55,917 nucleotides of DNA. Origin: a virus. The notes under the pieces are model-generated. The model had not been told where the DNA came from. It saw only the letters and a list, made by a program, of their open reading frames with translations, and ran no database searches. The stretch spans positions 1 to 55,917 of the IMG/VR virus record IMGVR_UViG_3300031379_000003. One strand, 5' to 3'. Below are positions 20,291 through 28,948 of this stretch, in pieces (position 1 is the first letter of the stretch; each line of letters opens with the position of its first letter). The position numbers and the translations under genes were made by a program.

Positions 20291-22889
20291 AATGAAGAGG
20301 ACAGCGGGAACGAAGCATCCTGAGTCCTTGGAAAAAGTACAAGTCGGAAATAAACCTACCGAAATAAAATTTATCAAGGTTAAATCCATCGGGAAAAAAG
20401 AACTTCCTGACATTCTAACCCCTGATGTTCCAACCCCTGATGTTCCAACCCCTAACATTCCAATTCCTGTAGATCCACTAGGTCTTCTAAAAAATATCAA
20501 AATAAAATCTATCCCACCACGAAAAATTGTCTTCGGTCATGGCCGTGCCATAGGCGATGCTCTCATGTTTTCTGCGGGGGTCCGCGACTTTAAATTATTA
20601 TTTCCTGATATCCAAATCAACATAGAAAATAATTTCCCTGCTGTCTGGGAAAATAATCCATATATTGACACATCTTTAAAAAAAGACGATCCAGGAGTAG
20701 AATTCTACAAGGTTGGCTATCCCATTATCAATAATTCAAATAACTCCTATACCCATTTTACAATGGGTTTTCTTCTCAACATGATTGCAGATGTAGATGC
20801 TCATGAATCATTACCTATGTCCATCGGAGAATTTACCGCTACATTTTCCGGAGGAGAAGTAGGAGATTATGATTTAGGGGTCTCTGATAAGAATTCTGAG
20901 GAATCAGAAAAAGTAAAAAATTGGTTGGCTAAATACAGCAAGCGTAAACCATCCGGAGGCCTTGATTGGCTACCTCGGAAACTTCAGGATGTCTTTGGTA
21001 AGAATGATAAATTCTGTAGTGTATTTGCTCGTCAGCGCGGAGATATTCACCTCACCGAAAAAGAAAAATCTTATAATATGATAACTGATATTTATGGGGA
21101 GAACATAAAATACTGGATTGTAGCTCCCGGTGGTAAGTCAGACTGTACTTGTAAAATTTGGGATTACCGAAGATTTCAGGAAGTTATAGATTATTTCGAG
21201 GGAATGATAAAATTTGTGGTAATTGGACGAAGTGATCACATAATAGAAAAACTCAAAAACGTAATAGATTTAACTGATAAGTTTAATAATGATGTTAGAG
21301 GAATGTTTCCTCTTGTTTATCATGCAGAGGGGTGTGTATCAGGTGTAACTTTTCTTATGCATTTAGCTGCGGCAGTTCCACCAAGATGGAGATTAGAACG
21401 AAAACCATGTGTAGCCATTTATGGTGGACGGGAGCCAACTTCTTTTACGGCTTATTGTAACCATCAGGTTTTGCATACGAATGGGGCTTGGAGCTGTTGT
21501 GATAATGGGGGTTGTTGGGAATCTCGCGTAACGCCACTCCAGACGAATCCATCTAGGAACAAAAGATTTTGTAAACTTCCGGTAACAGTAGAAGGACGAA
21601 CCATTCCTGCTTGTATGGATTCTATAACGGCCAAGGATGTTATTCGAGCCATCGAGAAATATTATGATGGTGATATCTACACCTATATGAATCCAGTAAC
21701 ATCGAAAAAGACTAAAGTTGAATTGGTGAAAAGTAAGGTGGTAGAGAGAAGTGTGGAGAAAGAAATTAATGTGCTCGCCTCGCTTAGTAGTAAGGGAGGC
21801 GGAGAACAAAGTGCGTGTATGATTGTTAAGCTTTTAAGAAAAGCTGGCTGGAAAGTTAATTTTTATCCTTGGGGACCTGTGCATGAAAATTATAAAAGTA
21901 TCAAGAAAAGTAAATATACTTTTAGACAATATATTGAAAGTAAAAATATTGGAGATAAAATTGTGGCTAAAGGCGGAATGCTAAAAAATATGGTAAATAA
22001 TGTACCGCTTCTTTTCTATGCTAATGATCAGATTGGAAGGTTTTTGGAACAAGGAGAGGAAATTGTTGGAAAGAGTTCGATGCTGATTGTAGGGATTAAC
22101 TATATTAATGCTGGATTACCAAAATGTAGGTGGTTGCATAAGAGTGGGAAGTTGAGAGCGGTGATTTTTCAGAATGAAGAAAAGAAAAATGAGTATATAA
22201 AAGACCAGCTCGGCGAACAAGTAGGGACGGAACTGATAGTTCTCTTTGGAGCTGTGGATATAAATCGCTATCTAGAATTAACTGTTCAAAAACGAGAAAA
22301 AGGAGATCCATTTGTTATTTTGAAACATTGCATGCCAGATTATAGGAAATATACAACAGAGGAAAGTGTGAATCAGGGTAAAAAAATACATTTGTGGCAA
22401 AAGAAGTTCGACAAAGAAACCGATAAAAAACTCTATAAACGATTATTAAAAGACCTAAAAAACAATGTGCGTTTTGAGTTTATGGAAGCTCATAAAGAAC
22501 TAGTGAATGCTTTTCCGAATAATCCCCAAATGGTTTTCCATAAATGGGATTCGATGAGCGTAGAACATTTTTTAGAACGTGGACATGTATATTTTTACAG
22601 AACTTCAAATGCTTGGCGTGATAATCTTCCAAGGGGGCTGATAGAAGGAATGGCAACGGGTTTATGTCCCATAGTGGAAAATCGTGATGGGCCTGCTGAT
22701 CGGGTGCAACATGGCAAGACGGGTTTTTATTTCTGCCATTATGACGAAATTCTTCTTCATCTGAAGACTCTTGAACGTAAGACTGATCTATGTTATAGCA
22801 TGGGTGCTGCTGCAAAGGAACATATGCGGAAAAACTATGATCCAACAAGGTGGGTAGAGGAAATTGAGAGGTTGTGTTTAAATGCCTAA
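20280..22889 (+). CDS. Two-domain glycosyltransferase: GT9-like plus GT4-like
   Basis: 869 residues from TTG 20280 (ideal spacing to AAAGGA); ATG 20292 is the alternative. After a proline-rich linker with PDVPTPDVPTPNIP repeats, residues about 85-430 resemble heptosyltransferase-type GT9: GHGRAIGDALMFSAG, VAPGGKSDCTCKIWD and CVSGVTFLMHLAAA. Residues about 500-869 resemble GT4: SSKGGGEQSACMIVKLL near the start and PRGLIEGMATGLCPIVENR then HGKTGFY near the end, the nucleotide-sugar-binding E-x7-E region. Two retaining/inverting activities on one chain would add successive sugars. It opens the glycan island. Confidence 0.8.
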   Translation: MKLKMKRTAGTKHPESLEKVQVGNKPTEIKFIKVKSIGKKELPDILTPDVPTPDVPTPNIPIPVDPLGLLKNIKIKSIPPRKIVFGHGRAIGDALMFSAGVRDFKLLFPDIQINIENNFPAVWENNPYIDTSLKKDDPGVEFYKVGYPIINNSNNSYTHFTMGFLLNMIADVDAHESLPMSIGEFTATFSGGEVGDYDLGVSDKNSEESEKVKNWLAKYSKRKPSGGLDWLPRKLQDVFGKNDKFCSVFARQRGDIHLTEKEKSYNMITDIYGENIKYWIVAPGGKSDCTCKIWDYRRFQEVIDYFEGMIKFVVIGRSDHIIEKLKNVIDLTDKFNNDVRGMFPLVYHAEGCVSGVTFLMHLAAAVPPRWRLERKPCVAIYGGREPTSFTAYCNHQVLHTNGAWSCCDNGGCWESRVTPLQTNPSRNKRFCKLPVTVEGRTIPACMDSITAKDVIRAIEKYYDGDIYTYMNPVTSKKTKVELVKSKVVERSVEKEINVLASLSSKGGGEQSACMIVKLLRKAGWKVNFYPWGPVHENYKSIKKSKYTFRQYIESKNIGDKIVAKGGMLKNMVNNVPLLFYANDQIGRFLEQGEEIVGKSSMLIVGINYINAGLPKCRWLHKSGKLRAVIFQNEEKKNEYIKDQLGEQVGTELIVLFGAVDINRYLELTVQKREKGDPFVILKHCMPDYRKYTTEESVNQGKKIHLWQKKFDKETDKKLYKRLLKDLKNNVRFEFMEAHKELVNAFPNNPQMVFHKWDSMSVEHFLERGHVYFYRTSNAWRDNLPRGLIEGMATGLCPIVENRDGPADRVQHGKTGFYFCHYDEILLHLKTLERKTDLCYSMGAAAKEHMRKNYDPTRWVEEIERLCLNA

Positions 22890-22924
22890 AAAAATTACAT
22901 TAGAATTTATTGATTTTCATTCAT

Positions 22925-23314
22925 ATGAGTGAAATCCACAAGAAAGTTTGGGGTTATGAAAAATGGATTGTTAACACTTCTTTGTATTGTGGTAAAATTC
23001 TCTATCTAAATAAAGGTCGGAGATGTAGTCTACATTATCACAAAATTAAAGATGAAACATTCTATATTTTGGAAGGTAAGATTATTATGGAATTAAGTAG
23101 TAATATATACTTAGATAATCTTATTAAAGTAATTCAAGAAGGCGATGTAGTTAGAATACGTCCATTTCTTTTACATCGTTTCACAGGACTAACACATGCT
23201 AAAATCCTAGAAATTTCTACTCAACATTTTGAGGAAGATTCTTACAGATTACTAGGAGAATTTAGCGGAAAGGCTGATCCTGATTTAATGAAAAGATATG
23301 AATCATACATTTAA
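22925..23314 (+). CDS. Cupin, mannose-6-phosphate-isomerase-like
   Basis: 129 residues from ATG 22925; a TTG at 22910 is in frame. KVWGYEKWIVNT, then KGRRCSLHYHKIKDETFYILEGK (two pieces around the HxH metal motif) and EGDVVRIRPFLLHRFTG show a full cupin barrel with its three histidines and a glutamate. Related cupins accompany nucleotide-sugar pathways. Likely a sugar-phosphate isomerase or sugar-binding protein of the glycan island. Confidence 0.75.
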   Translation: MSEIHKKVWGYEKWIVNTSLYCGKILYLNKGRRCSLHYHKIKDETFYILEGKIIMELSSNIYLDNLIKVIQEGDVVRIRPFLLHRFTGLTHAKILEISTQHFEEDSYRLLGEFSGKADPDLMKRYESYI

Positions 23315-23335
23315 AATCATTAAGGAGGCAGCATA

Positions 23336-23566
23336 ATGCCTTGGGATGTTTTTTGTATGAAATGTGGTAGTCCGTTAGCTGGTGGAATGGCTGATGGTAA
23401 TGAGATGGATCAAGAGATAAAAGCTTTTGATAATCGTATGAAAGGAAAACTCATGAAATGTGCTGATTGTGGAGCGATAGAAGACATTGATTCTGGCACT
23501 GGTAAATTGTTGAGTGAAGATGAAGCAAAAAGAAGTGGTAAAGAAATTGTAGAATTACAAGGATAG
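23336..23566 (+). CDS. Zinc-ribbon protein
   Basis: 76 residues, ATG 23336, behind AAGGAGG. CMKCGSPL and CADCGAIE form a four-cysteine ribbon separated by about 33 residues. An acidic tail (SEDEAKRSGKEIVELQG) follows. Function unknown. Confidence 0.65.
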   Translation: MPWDVFCMKCGSPLAGGMADGNEMDQEIKAFDNRMKGKLMKCADCGAIEDIDSGTGKLLSEDEAKRSGKEIVELQG

Positions 23567-23576
23567 AGGAGAAAAT

Positions 23577-24434
23577 ATGAAAAAACCCAGAATTGGAATA
23601 ATCGGTTTTGGTTTTGTTGGTTCAGCAATCAGTCATGGCTTTGCTCTGCATGCTGATATTAAAATTTTTGATAAATATTCAGATTTTTATGATCCATTTT
23701 ATGTAACTGTGAATGAGTCAGATTTTTTATTTCTTTGTCTTCCCACTCCAATGAATTTAGATGGAAGTCAAGATTTATCCAGTATAGATAGTACCATTGA
23801 AGAAATTAATAGAGTAGCTTTCAGTCAGAAAAATATAGTAATTAAAAGTACTGTAGTACCAGGAACTACCCGTTCTTATGCTGAAAAATATAAAAATCAT
23901 ATACTTATTTTTAATCCTGAGTTCCTAACTGAACGTTCTGCAAAGCTTGATTTCATTAATACTTCAAGAATCATTATTGGAGGAAATGATAATTATGTTT
24001 TGGGAAAACTTGAAGAAGTATACAGAACTAGATTTTCGCATACACCGATATTCAGAACAACATGGGAAGGAGCTGAGGTTGTAAAATACATGGCAAATAT
24101 TTTCTTTTCTGTTAAGATTTCGTTTCTTAATGAAATGTATGATATTACAAAAAGTATTGGTGTGCCTTACGATGAACTGAGAAATATGTGGTTAGCAGAT
24201 TTTAGAATTGGTAATAGCCATACTGATGTTCCTGGATTTGATTCCTATCGTGGTTGGGGCGGTAAATGTTTTCCTAAAGATATTAATGCTTTCATAAGAT
24301 GGGCAGAAGAACACAATCTTGAAGTAGATATGGCTCGAGCTGCTGAAAAAGTTAATCAGCGAGTTAGAGAAGTCAGAGATTGGGAAGAGATTAAGGGAGC
24401 AACATCAAAAAATGACTATGCGGAGTTATCATGA
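23577..24434 (+). CDS. UDP-glucose/GDP-mannose dehydrogenase family, short form
   Basis: 285 residues. NAD-binding GFGFVG (10-15), LPTP, STVVPGTT (91-98), NPEFLTE (113-119) and the active-site GGKCFPKD with C231 and K234. It keeps the catalytic cysteine but ends soon after, lacking most of the C-terminal UDP-binding domain of full-length enzymes (about 390-450 residues). It may oxidise a nucleotide sugar to a uronic acid or be a shortened, partly functional enzyme. Overlaps the next start (ATGA). Confidence 0.82.
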   Translation: MKKPRIGIIGFGFVGSAISHGFALHADIKIFDKYSDFYDPFYVTVNESDFLFLCLPTPMNLDGSQDLSSIDSTIEEINRVAFSQKNIVIKSTVVPGTTRSYAEKYKNHILIFNPEFLTERSAKLDFINTSRIIIGGNDNYVLGKLEEVYRTRFSHTPIFRTTWEGAEVVKYMANIFFSVKISFLNEMYDITKSIGVPYDELRNMWLADFRIGNSHTDVPGFDSYRGWGGKCFPKDINAFIRWAEEHNLEVDMARAAEKVNQRVREVRDWEEIKGATSKNDYAELS

Positions 24435-24538
24435 TCTTAGTAACGGGCTCTGAGGATTTTATTGGAAGTACAGCTATGAATTGTGGACTAACTATGGTAA
24501 TGAAGATGGATCCAAATAGAGCTTATAATGAGATGTAG
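24431..24538 (+). pseudogene. Remnant of a nucleotide-sugar epimerase N-terminus
   Basis: 35 codons starting MILVTGSEDFIGS, which is clearly the Rossmann start of an NAD-dependent epimerase/dehydratase (usually ILVTGGAGFIGS). The glycine pattern is degraded and the frame ends after unrelated sequence. No further epimerase sequence follows. It was probably a full gene lost by deletion. Confidence 0.6.
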
Positions 24539-24605
24539 TGAAATATTTGACCCTGAAAGAAATAAAAACCTTTCTTTTGTAACATTTTTGTGGTGAGGAT
24601 GTAAA

Positions 24606-25151
24606 ATGGAAAAAAAAGAATATAAGAATCAAGCAGAAGTTTTGATAGATCTTTTGAAAGAGTTTAATAAAAAAGATTTGATAATCGCAGAGATAGGAAT
24701 TTGGAAATCAAGTACTACGAAACGAGTTTTAAGCACATGTAAAGATATTATTTCTCAATATTGGGCAATCGATTTTTGGGAATTTACTAGCCATTGGAAT
24801 TATAGATCTCGTACACACGAATTCTGGGATGCGTGTTATCTTAAAGCATGTAGACTGATGCGCTGGTTTCCACAATTACATATTTTACGAATGTCTTCTC
24901 TTGAAGCAGCTAGATTATTTCCTGAAAAATATTTCGATTTGGTTTTTATAGATGCTGATCATAAATACGAATCTGTTTTGAATGATATTACAGCTTGGCT
25001 TCCGCTAGTTGGGTATGAAGGATTACTGACAGGACATGATTATGGCGGTAAGAAAATTGGTGTTAAGCAAGCGGTAGATGAAATTTTCGGCTCGGATAAT
25101 ATAGAACTATTAGACGCAAGTGTATGGGTAAAAAAAATAGGGAGGCTTTAA
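24606..25151 (+). CDS. SAM methyltransferase, Methyltransf_24-like, copy A
   Basis: 181 residues. IAEIGIWKSSTTKRVL is the SAM-binding loop, YWAIDFW the acidic ribose-binding strand, and DLVFIDADHKYESVLNDI plus GHDYGG..GVKQAVDEIFG are the family signature. Such enzymes act on sugars or small molecules in surface-glycan clusters. Four related sequences lie within the next 4 kb. Confidence 0.8.
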   Translation: MEKKEYKNQAEVLIDLLKEFNKKDLIIAEIGIWKSSTTKRVLSTCKDIISQYWAIDFWEFTSHWNYRSRTHEFWDACYLKACRLMRWFPQLHILRMSSLEAARLFPEKYFDLVFIDADHKYESVLNDITAWLPLVGYEGLLTGHDYGGKKIGVKQAVDEIFGSDNIELLDASVWVKKIGRL

Positions 25152-25154
25152 TAG

Positions 25155-25796
25155 ATGGGATGGACTGAAGAAAGATGGAAAAAAGATATTCCTGCTGTGC
25201 AGGAATTATATAAAGAAAACCCGTTAAATATTTATAGTAAACATTACTGTTGTAAAAGAATAAAAATGAGGGATTGGGAAATGAGATCAGGTAAAATTTT
25301 ATCTGATATGCTTAATCTGGAATCTATAATTGATTTTGGTTGCGGGTTAGGGTCGTATATTGAAGGTGCTCTTGAAGCGAAAACTAAAAAAGTGTTAGGC
25401 ATAGATATAGGAGCCGATATTGCAAGAGAGTGTATTCCGAAGCGTGTACGTGGATTTGTTAAGAAAGGACATATTGGTAGAAAACTTGATTATGGAAAAT
25501 GGGATTGCGCTCTTTCTATAGAAGCTGCAGAGCATCTGTTGCCAGAAGAAGAAGACATCTTTGTTGCAAATATGATTAATGCTTCTTCTAGGCTAATAGT
25601 ACTTACCGCAGCGTATAGTTTTAGTTATATGCACCTTAATGCTGGAAAAACTAGAGAATATTGGGCTAAGAAATTCATAGATTTAGGATGCAAGGAACTT
25701 ATAGAGGAAGAAAAAGAGCTTAGAGTAGCATTGATAGGGCATGCTAAAAACCATATTATTAAGAAATTAACAATATTATCTACCGAGGAAATTTAG
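25155..25796 (+). CDS. Class I SAM methyltransferase
   Basis: 213 residues, ATG 25155, behind GGAGG. DFGCGLGSY is motif I; VLGIDIG follows as motif II; DCALSIEAAEHLLPEEE is motif IV and post-motif. Not of the Methyltransf_24 type. Substrate unknown; context suggests glycan or small-molecule methylation. Its stop overlaps the next GTG. Confidence 0.78.
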   Translation: MGWTEERWKKDIPAVQELYKENPLNIYSKHYCCKRIKMRDWEMRSGKILSDMLNLESIIDFGCGLGSYIEGALEAKTKKVLGIDIGADIARECIPKRVRGFVKKGHIGRKLDYGKWDCALSIEAAEHLLPEEEDIFVANMINASSRLIVLTAAYSFSYMHLNAGKTREYWAKKFIDLGCKELIEEEKELRVALIGHAKNHIIKKLTILSTEEI

Positions 25797-26479
25797 TGGG
25801 ACTACATTTCAAAGATATAAAATATTTTGAAGAAATTACTGATTGGTTAAAACATAAAGAATACATTGGAAGTTTTGATGGTTTAAGATTGTGCGAGTTT
25901 GGTGATTTATGGATTAGGTTAGATCTACATAATTATATGCCTCATCGTTTGGCTAGTCAGTATTTTGAGAGTAAAGGTTTTGAAGTCAGTGTTATAGATT
26001 TAGGCATAGGAAATGAAGACATTGTAAAATCAGAAAAGCGCACTAAAAAGACTATATTACGATACGATTTAGCTAAACCTATTACATCTAAGATAGGTAA
26101 ATTTGATTTTATAATCGATTTTGGTACAGCTGAACATGTAGAAAATCAATATGAATTAAACAAGAATATACATAATTTATGTAAAGTTGGTGGTATTATA
26201 ATACGATCTAATCCTTCAGATAGATATAGTGGCGGGAATCCTGCTAAACATCATGGACTATTTCATTATACTCATGCTTTCTATACAAAACTTTCTAGAC
26301 TTTGTAAATACAAAATAGTCGATGTGAGGGAAATGACACAGAAATATTGGCCTAGTAATATACCAGGGAGAAAGAATTTTACATATGTGACTATATTAAA
26401 AGTCAAAGACAATGATTTTCCATCGTTAAATGAATTTAATGAAATAGCTGTTGAGTTAGGACAGTATGGAGGATGTTGA
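25796..26479 (+). CDS. Class I SAM methyltransferase, GTG start
   Basis: 227 residues from GTG 25796, sharing a base with the upstream TAG. RLCEFGDLW stands at motif I (degenerate glycine pattern), VSVIDLG at motif II, FDFIIDFGTAEHVENQYE at motif IV. A late HYTHAFYTKLSRL segment is typical of SAM methyltransferases in sugar clusters. Overlaps the next gene by 7 bp. Confidence 0.7.
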   Translation: MGLHFKDIKYFEEITDWLKHKEYIGSFDGLRLCEFGDLWIRLDLHNYMPHRLASQYFESKGFEVSVIDLGIGNEDIVKSEKRTKKTILRYDLAKPITSKIGKFDFIIDFGTAEHVENQYELNKNIHNLCKVGGIIIRSNPSDRYSGGNPAKHHGLFHYTHAFYTKLSRLCKYKIVDVREMTQKYWPSNIPGRKNFTYVTILKVKDNDFPSLNEFNEIAVELGQYGGC

Positions 26480-27042
26480 AGAAGATGATGCGAACTAAAG
26501 AAGAAATATTAAAGATTATAGAAAATACTAGGTGGCGTTGGGATATAATACCAGCCCTCTTGAAAAGTTTTAATAGAAAAGATTTAAAAATAGCTGAAAT
26601 AGGTATTTGGGATTCTACGAATATGAAACGAGTTTTAGAAGATTGTGGTGATATTATATCGCAATATTGGGCAATAGATTTTTGGCAACCTAGTAATCAT
26701 TCATCATATGTAGATGTACCAATGGAGAAATGGGATGAGTTATATGCTTACGCATGTAAATTTATGCGTTGGTATCCTCAGCTTTGTGTTGTAAGAATGT
26801 CTTCTCTTGAAGCAGCTAGATTATTTCCTGAAAAATATTTTGATATAGTATTTATAGACGCTGATCATAAATACGAATCTGTAATGGCTAATATTAAAAC
26901 TTGGTCGCCGTTGATTAAAGAAGGCGGATTAATAATGGGACATGATCGTAATAAACATCATCCTGGTGTTGTAAAAGCAATAACAGAATGTTTTGATGGA
27001 ATAATAAAAGCACGTGATAGTGTATGGATTAAAGAATTATAA
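26473..27042 (+). CDS. SAM methyltransferase, Methyltransf_24-like, copy B
   Basis: 189 residues if started at ATG 26473, which abuts GGAGG; ATG 26485 or 26488 has better spacing. Very close to copy A: KIAEIGIWDSTNMKRVL, YWAIDFW, MRWYPQL, RMSSLEAARLFPEKYFDIVFIDADHKYES. The block RMSSLEAARLFPEKYFD is identical in the two copies, showing recent duplication. Confidence 0.8.
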   Translation: MLKKMMRTKEEILKIIENTRWRWDIIPALLKSFNRKDLKIAEIGIWDSTNMKRVLEDCGDIISQYWAIDFWQPSNHSSYVDVPMEKWDELYAYACKFMRWYPQLCVVRMSSLEAARLFPEKYFDIVFIDADHKYESVMANIKTWSPLIKEGGLIMGHDRNKHHPGVVKAITECFDGIIKARDSVWIKEL

Positions 27043-27057
27043 AGAGATTGAAAAATT

Positions 27058-27990
27058 ATGAAAATATTGCTTGTAGCATGGAATCGTATGGGGCGGAAAA
27101 AAAAAGGAAATTGGCAACATGAATTGTTTCGAAGAGAATTAGCTAGACAACAAGATGTTATATTTTTTGGTGTTGGATACGAGGGATATAATTCTAGATT
27201 AACAGTACCGGATGTTCTAACTATGTATCCAGACACAGATGTTGTGTTAACGCATTATGAATTTAGAGATAAGTCTTTATCGCCTGGGCTTGAGGATGTG
27301 GAAAATGTTTTAAAGGTGCATATTTTTGGCGGTGATTATAATGAAAAATCTTTTGAAATTTATGACAGTCATTTAAATAAAGTTGGTTATGATATTATAA
27401 TTCCTAGATATAAAGCACAAATGAGAAGTTTGGAAAGTCGTGGTATAGGTAGTAAGTATTATATTTTGCCGTGGTCTGTTGATATTAATAAACATCATAA
27501 ACTTTATATTGAGAAAAACATTGATGTTATGGCGTCGTTTCAAATAAGTTATAAGGCTGCGAATCGTAAAAAGTTAAAAAAAATAATTCATGAAATGGAT
27601 GTAAACAGTTTTTTTGAAAAAGTTTGGTTTGAAGAATATGTTAGAAAAATTAATGAATCGAAAATTTTTGTGACATATAACGCTGAGGATAATGAATTAA
27701 GCGGTAAGTATACTGAAGTAATGGCTTGTGGAACCTTTCTATTAACAACTAGACCGGATGACCTTGAAAGACTTGGTTACAAAGATGGGGAGCATTTAGT
27801 TCTTTATAAAAATGATTTTAGTGATTTGGAAGACAAAATAAAATATTTTCTTAAAAATGAAAATGAAAGAGAAGGAATTGCAAAAAACGGGATGGAATTT
27901 GTTAGAAAATATCACAGCACTGAACAAAGAGTCAAAGAATTTACAGAAATAGTGGAAGGAGAATTAAGTGCAAAGAATATTTTGATTTAG
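27058..27990 (+). CDS. Glycosyltransferase, CgeB/GT4-like
   Basis: 310 residues. KILLVAWNRMG start; VFIGGDYNEKSFE-like middle; C-terminal FVTYNAEDNELSGKYTEVMACG then FLLTTRPDD, the donor-binding region of GT4-type enzymes; YHSTEQRVKEFTEIVEG closes it. Its last six codons (AKNILI) come from sequence that encodes a methyltransferase in another frame, so the natural C-terminus was replaced when the truncated copy D joined. Confidence 0.75.
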   Translation: MKILLVAWNRMGRKKKGNWQHELFRRELARQQDVIFFGVGYEGYNSRLTVPDVLTMYPDTDVVLTHYEFRDKSLSPGLEDVENVLKVHIFGGDYNEKSFEIYDSHLNKVGYDIIIPRYKAQMRSLESRGIGSKYYILPWSVDINKHHKLYIEKNIDVMASFQISYKAANRKKLKKIIHEMDVNSFFEKVWFEEYVRKINESKIFVTYNAEDNELSGKYTEVMACGTFLLTTRPDDLERLGYKDGEHLVLYKNDFSDLEDKIKYFLKNENEREGIAKNGMEFVRKYHSTEQRVKEFTEIVEGELSAKNILI

Positions 27991-28193
27991 TATTTATAGA
28001 TTCGGATCATTTTTATGATGCTGTTAAAGAAGATATTTATTCATGGAAAACTTTGGTTAAAAAAGATGGTTTGTTAACAGGACATGACTATGGTAATAAA
28101 AGATTTCCTGGGATTAAAAAAACTGTTGATGAAATTTTTGGTGCGGATAATATAGAGTTATTAAAAAGTACTGTATGGATGAAAAGAATGTAA
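27969..28193 (+). pseudogene. 5'-truncated Methyltransf_24 gene, copy D
   Basis: 74 codons without a start, reading CKEYFDLVFIDSDHFYDAVKEDI, then GLLTGHDYGNKRFPGIKKTVDEIFG and ending VWMKRM. This is the C-terminal half of the family of copies A-C; the SAM-binding N-terminal half is missing. It overlaps the preceding glycosyltransferase end in another frame. Confidence 0.85.
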
Positions 28194-28205
28194 GGAGATG
28201 GAATA

Positions 28206-28769
28206 ATGGGGCGAGCTAATATACTGATAGATCTTATTAAGGAACAACAAGCGGAACGTGTAGCTGAAATTGGTGTAGGACGTGGAAGAACTACAAGGGA
28301 AATACTAAGATCAAATTGTTCTAATATAATTAAAGAATATTGGGCGGTAGATCCTTGGAGTACTAAGCATGCAAGAGATTCGGAGTGCAATAGGATCGGA
28401 GGCAGAGACCAGAATTTTTTTGATAAAGAAGCTTGGAATGTTTATAGATATGTGTGTTTTTTTCCACAACTTAAAATAATTAGAATGACTTCTGTTGAGG
28501 CATCGAAACTTTTTTATCATTATAAAAAATATGTTAATGAAAAATATTTTGATCTTGTTTTTATAGACGCAGAGCATGACTATGAAAGTGTTAAACGAGA
28601 TATATTAACATGGGAACCTTTAGTGAAAAAGGGTGGAATTATGTGTGGACATGATTATGCTTCTCGTGAAAAAGAAGTGATAAAAGCAGTTGATGAAATT
28701 TATGGCAGAGATAATATTGAGGTCATACACCCTGGATCAGTTTGGGTTAAAAGATTGAATGGGGTTTAG
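28206..28769 (+). CDS. SAM methyltransferase, Methyltransf_24-like, copy C
   Basis: 187 residues, ATG 28206, behind AAGGAGATGG. VAEIGVGRGRTTREIL is motif I, YWAVDPW motif II, and DLVFIDAEHDYESVKRDI then MCGHDYAS..EVIKAVDEIYG the family signature. More diverged than copies A and B, and probably the oldest duplicate. Confidence 0.8.
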   Translation: MGRANILIDLIKEQQAERVAEIGVGRGRTTREILRSNCSNIIKEYWAVDPWSTKHARDSECNRIGGRDQNFFDKEAWNVYRYVCFFPQLKIIRMTSVEASKLFYHYKKYVNEKYFDLVFIDAEHDYESVKRDILTWEPLVKKGGIMCGHDYASREKEVIKAVDEIYGRDNIEVIHPGSVWVKRLNGV

Positions 28770-28803
28770 ATTAAGTTATAATTGGATAGGAGAAATATGA
28801 AAT

Positions 28804-28941
28804 ATATTAGTGAGATGCATACTTTGCGGTCATGATTATGGAAATAAGAAGTATCCAGATATCGAAAGAGCTGTAAATGATGTTTTTGGACAGACTAACA
28901 TAGAGTTATTAGAAGAAACGGTCTGGATGAAAAGGGTATAA
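28804..28941 (+). pseudogene. C-terminal fragment of a Methyltransf_24 gene, copy E
   Basis: 45 codons ending in CGHDYGNKKYPDIERAVNDVFG then VWMKRV, matching the last third of copies A-D. GTG 28810 could start a short peptide but the catalytic half is absent. It is preceded by a Shine-Dalgarno and ATG in another frame that reads only 15 codons. Confidence 0.8.
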
Positions 28942-28948
28942 ATATTTT

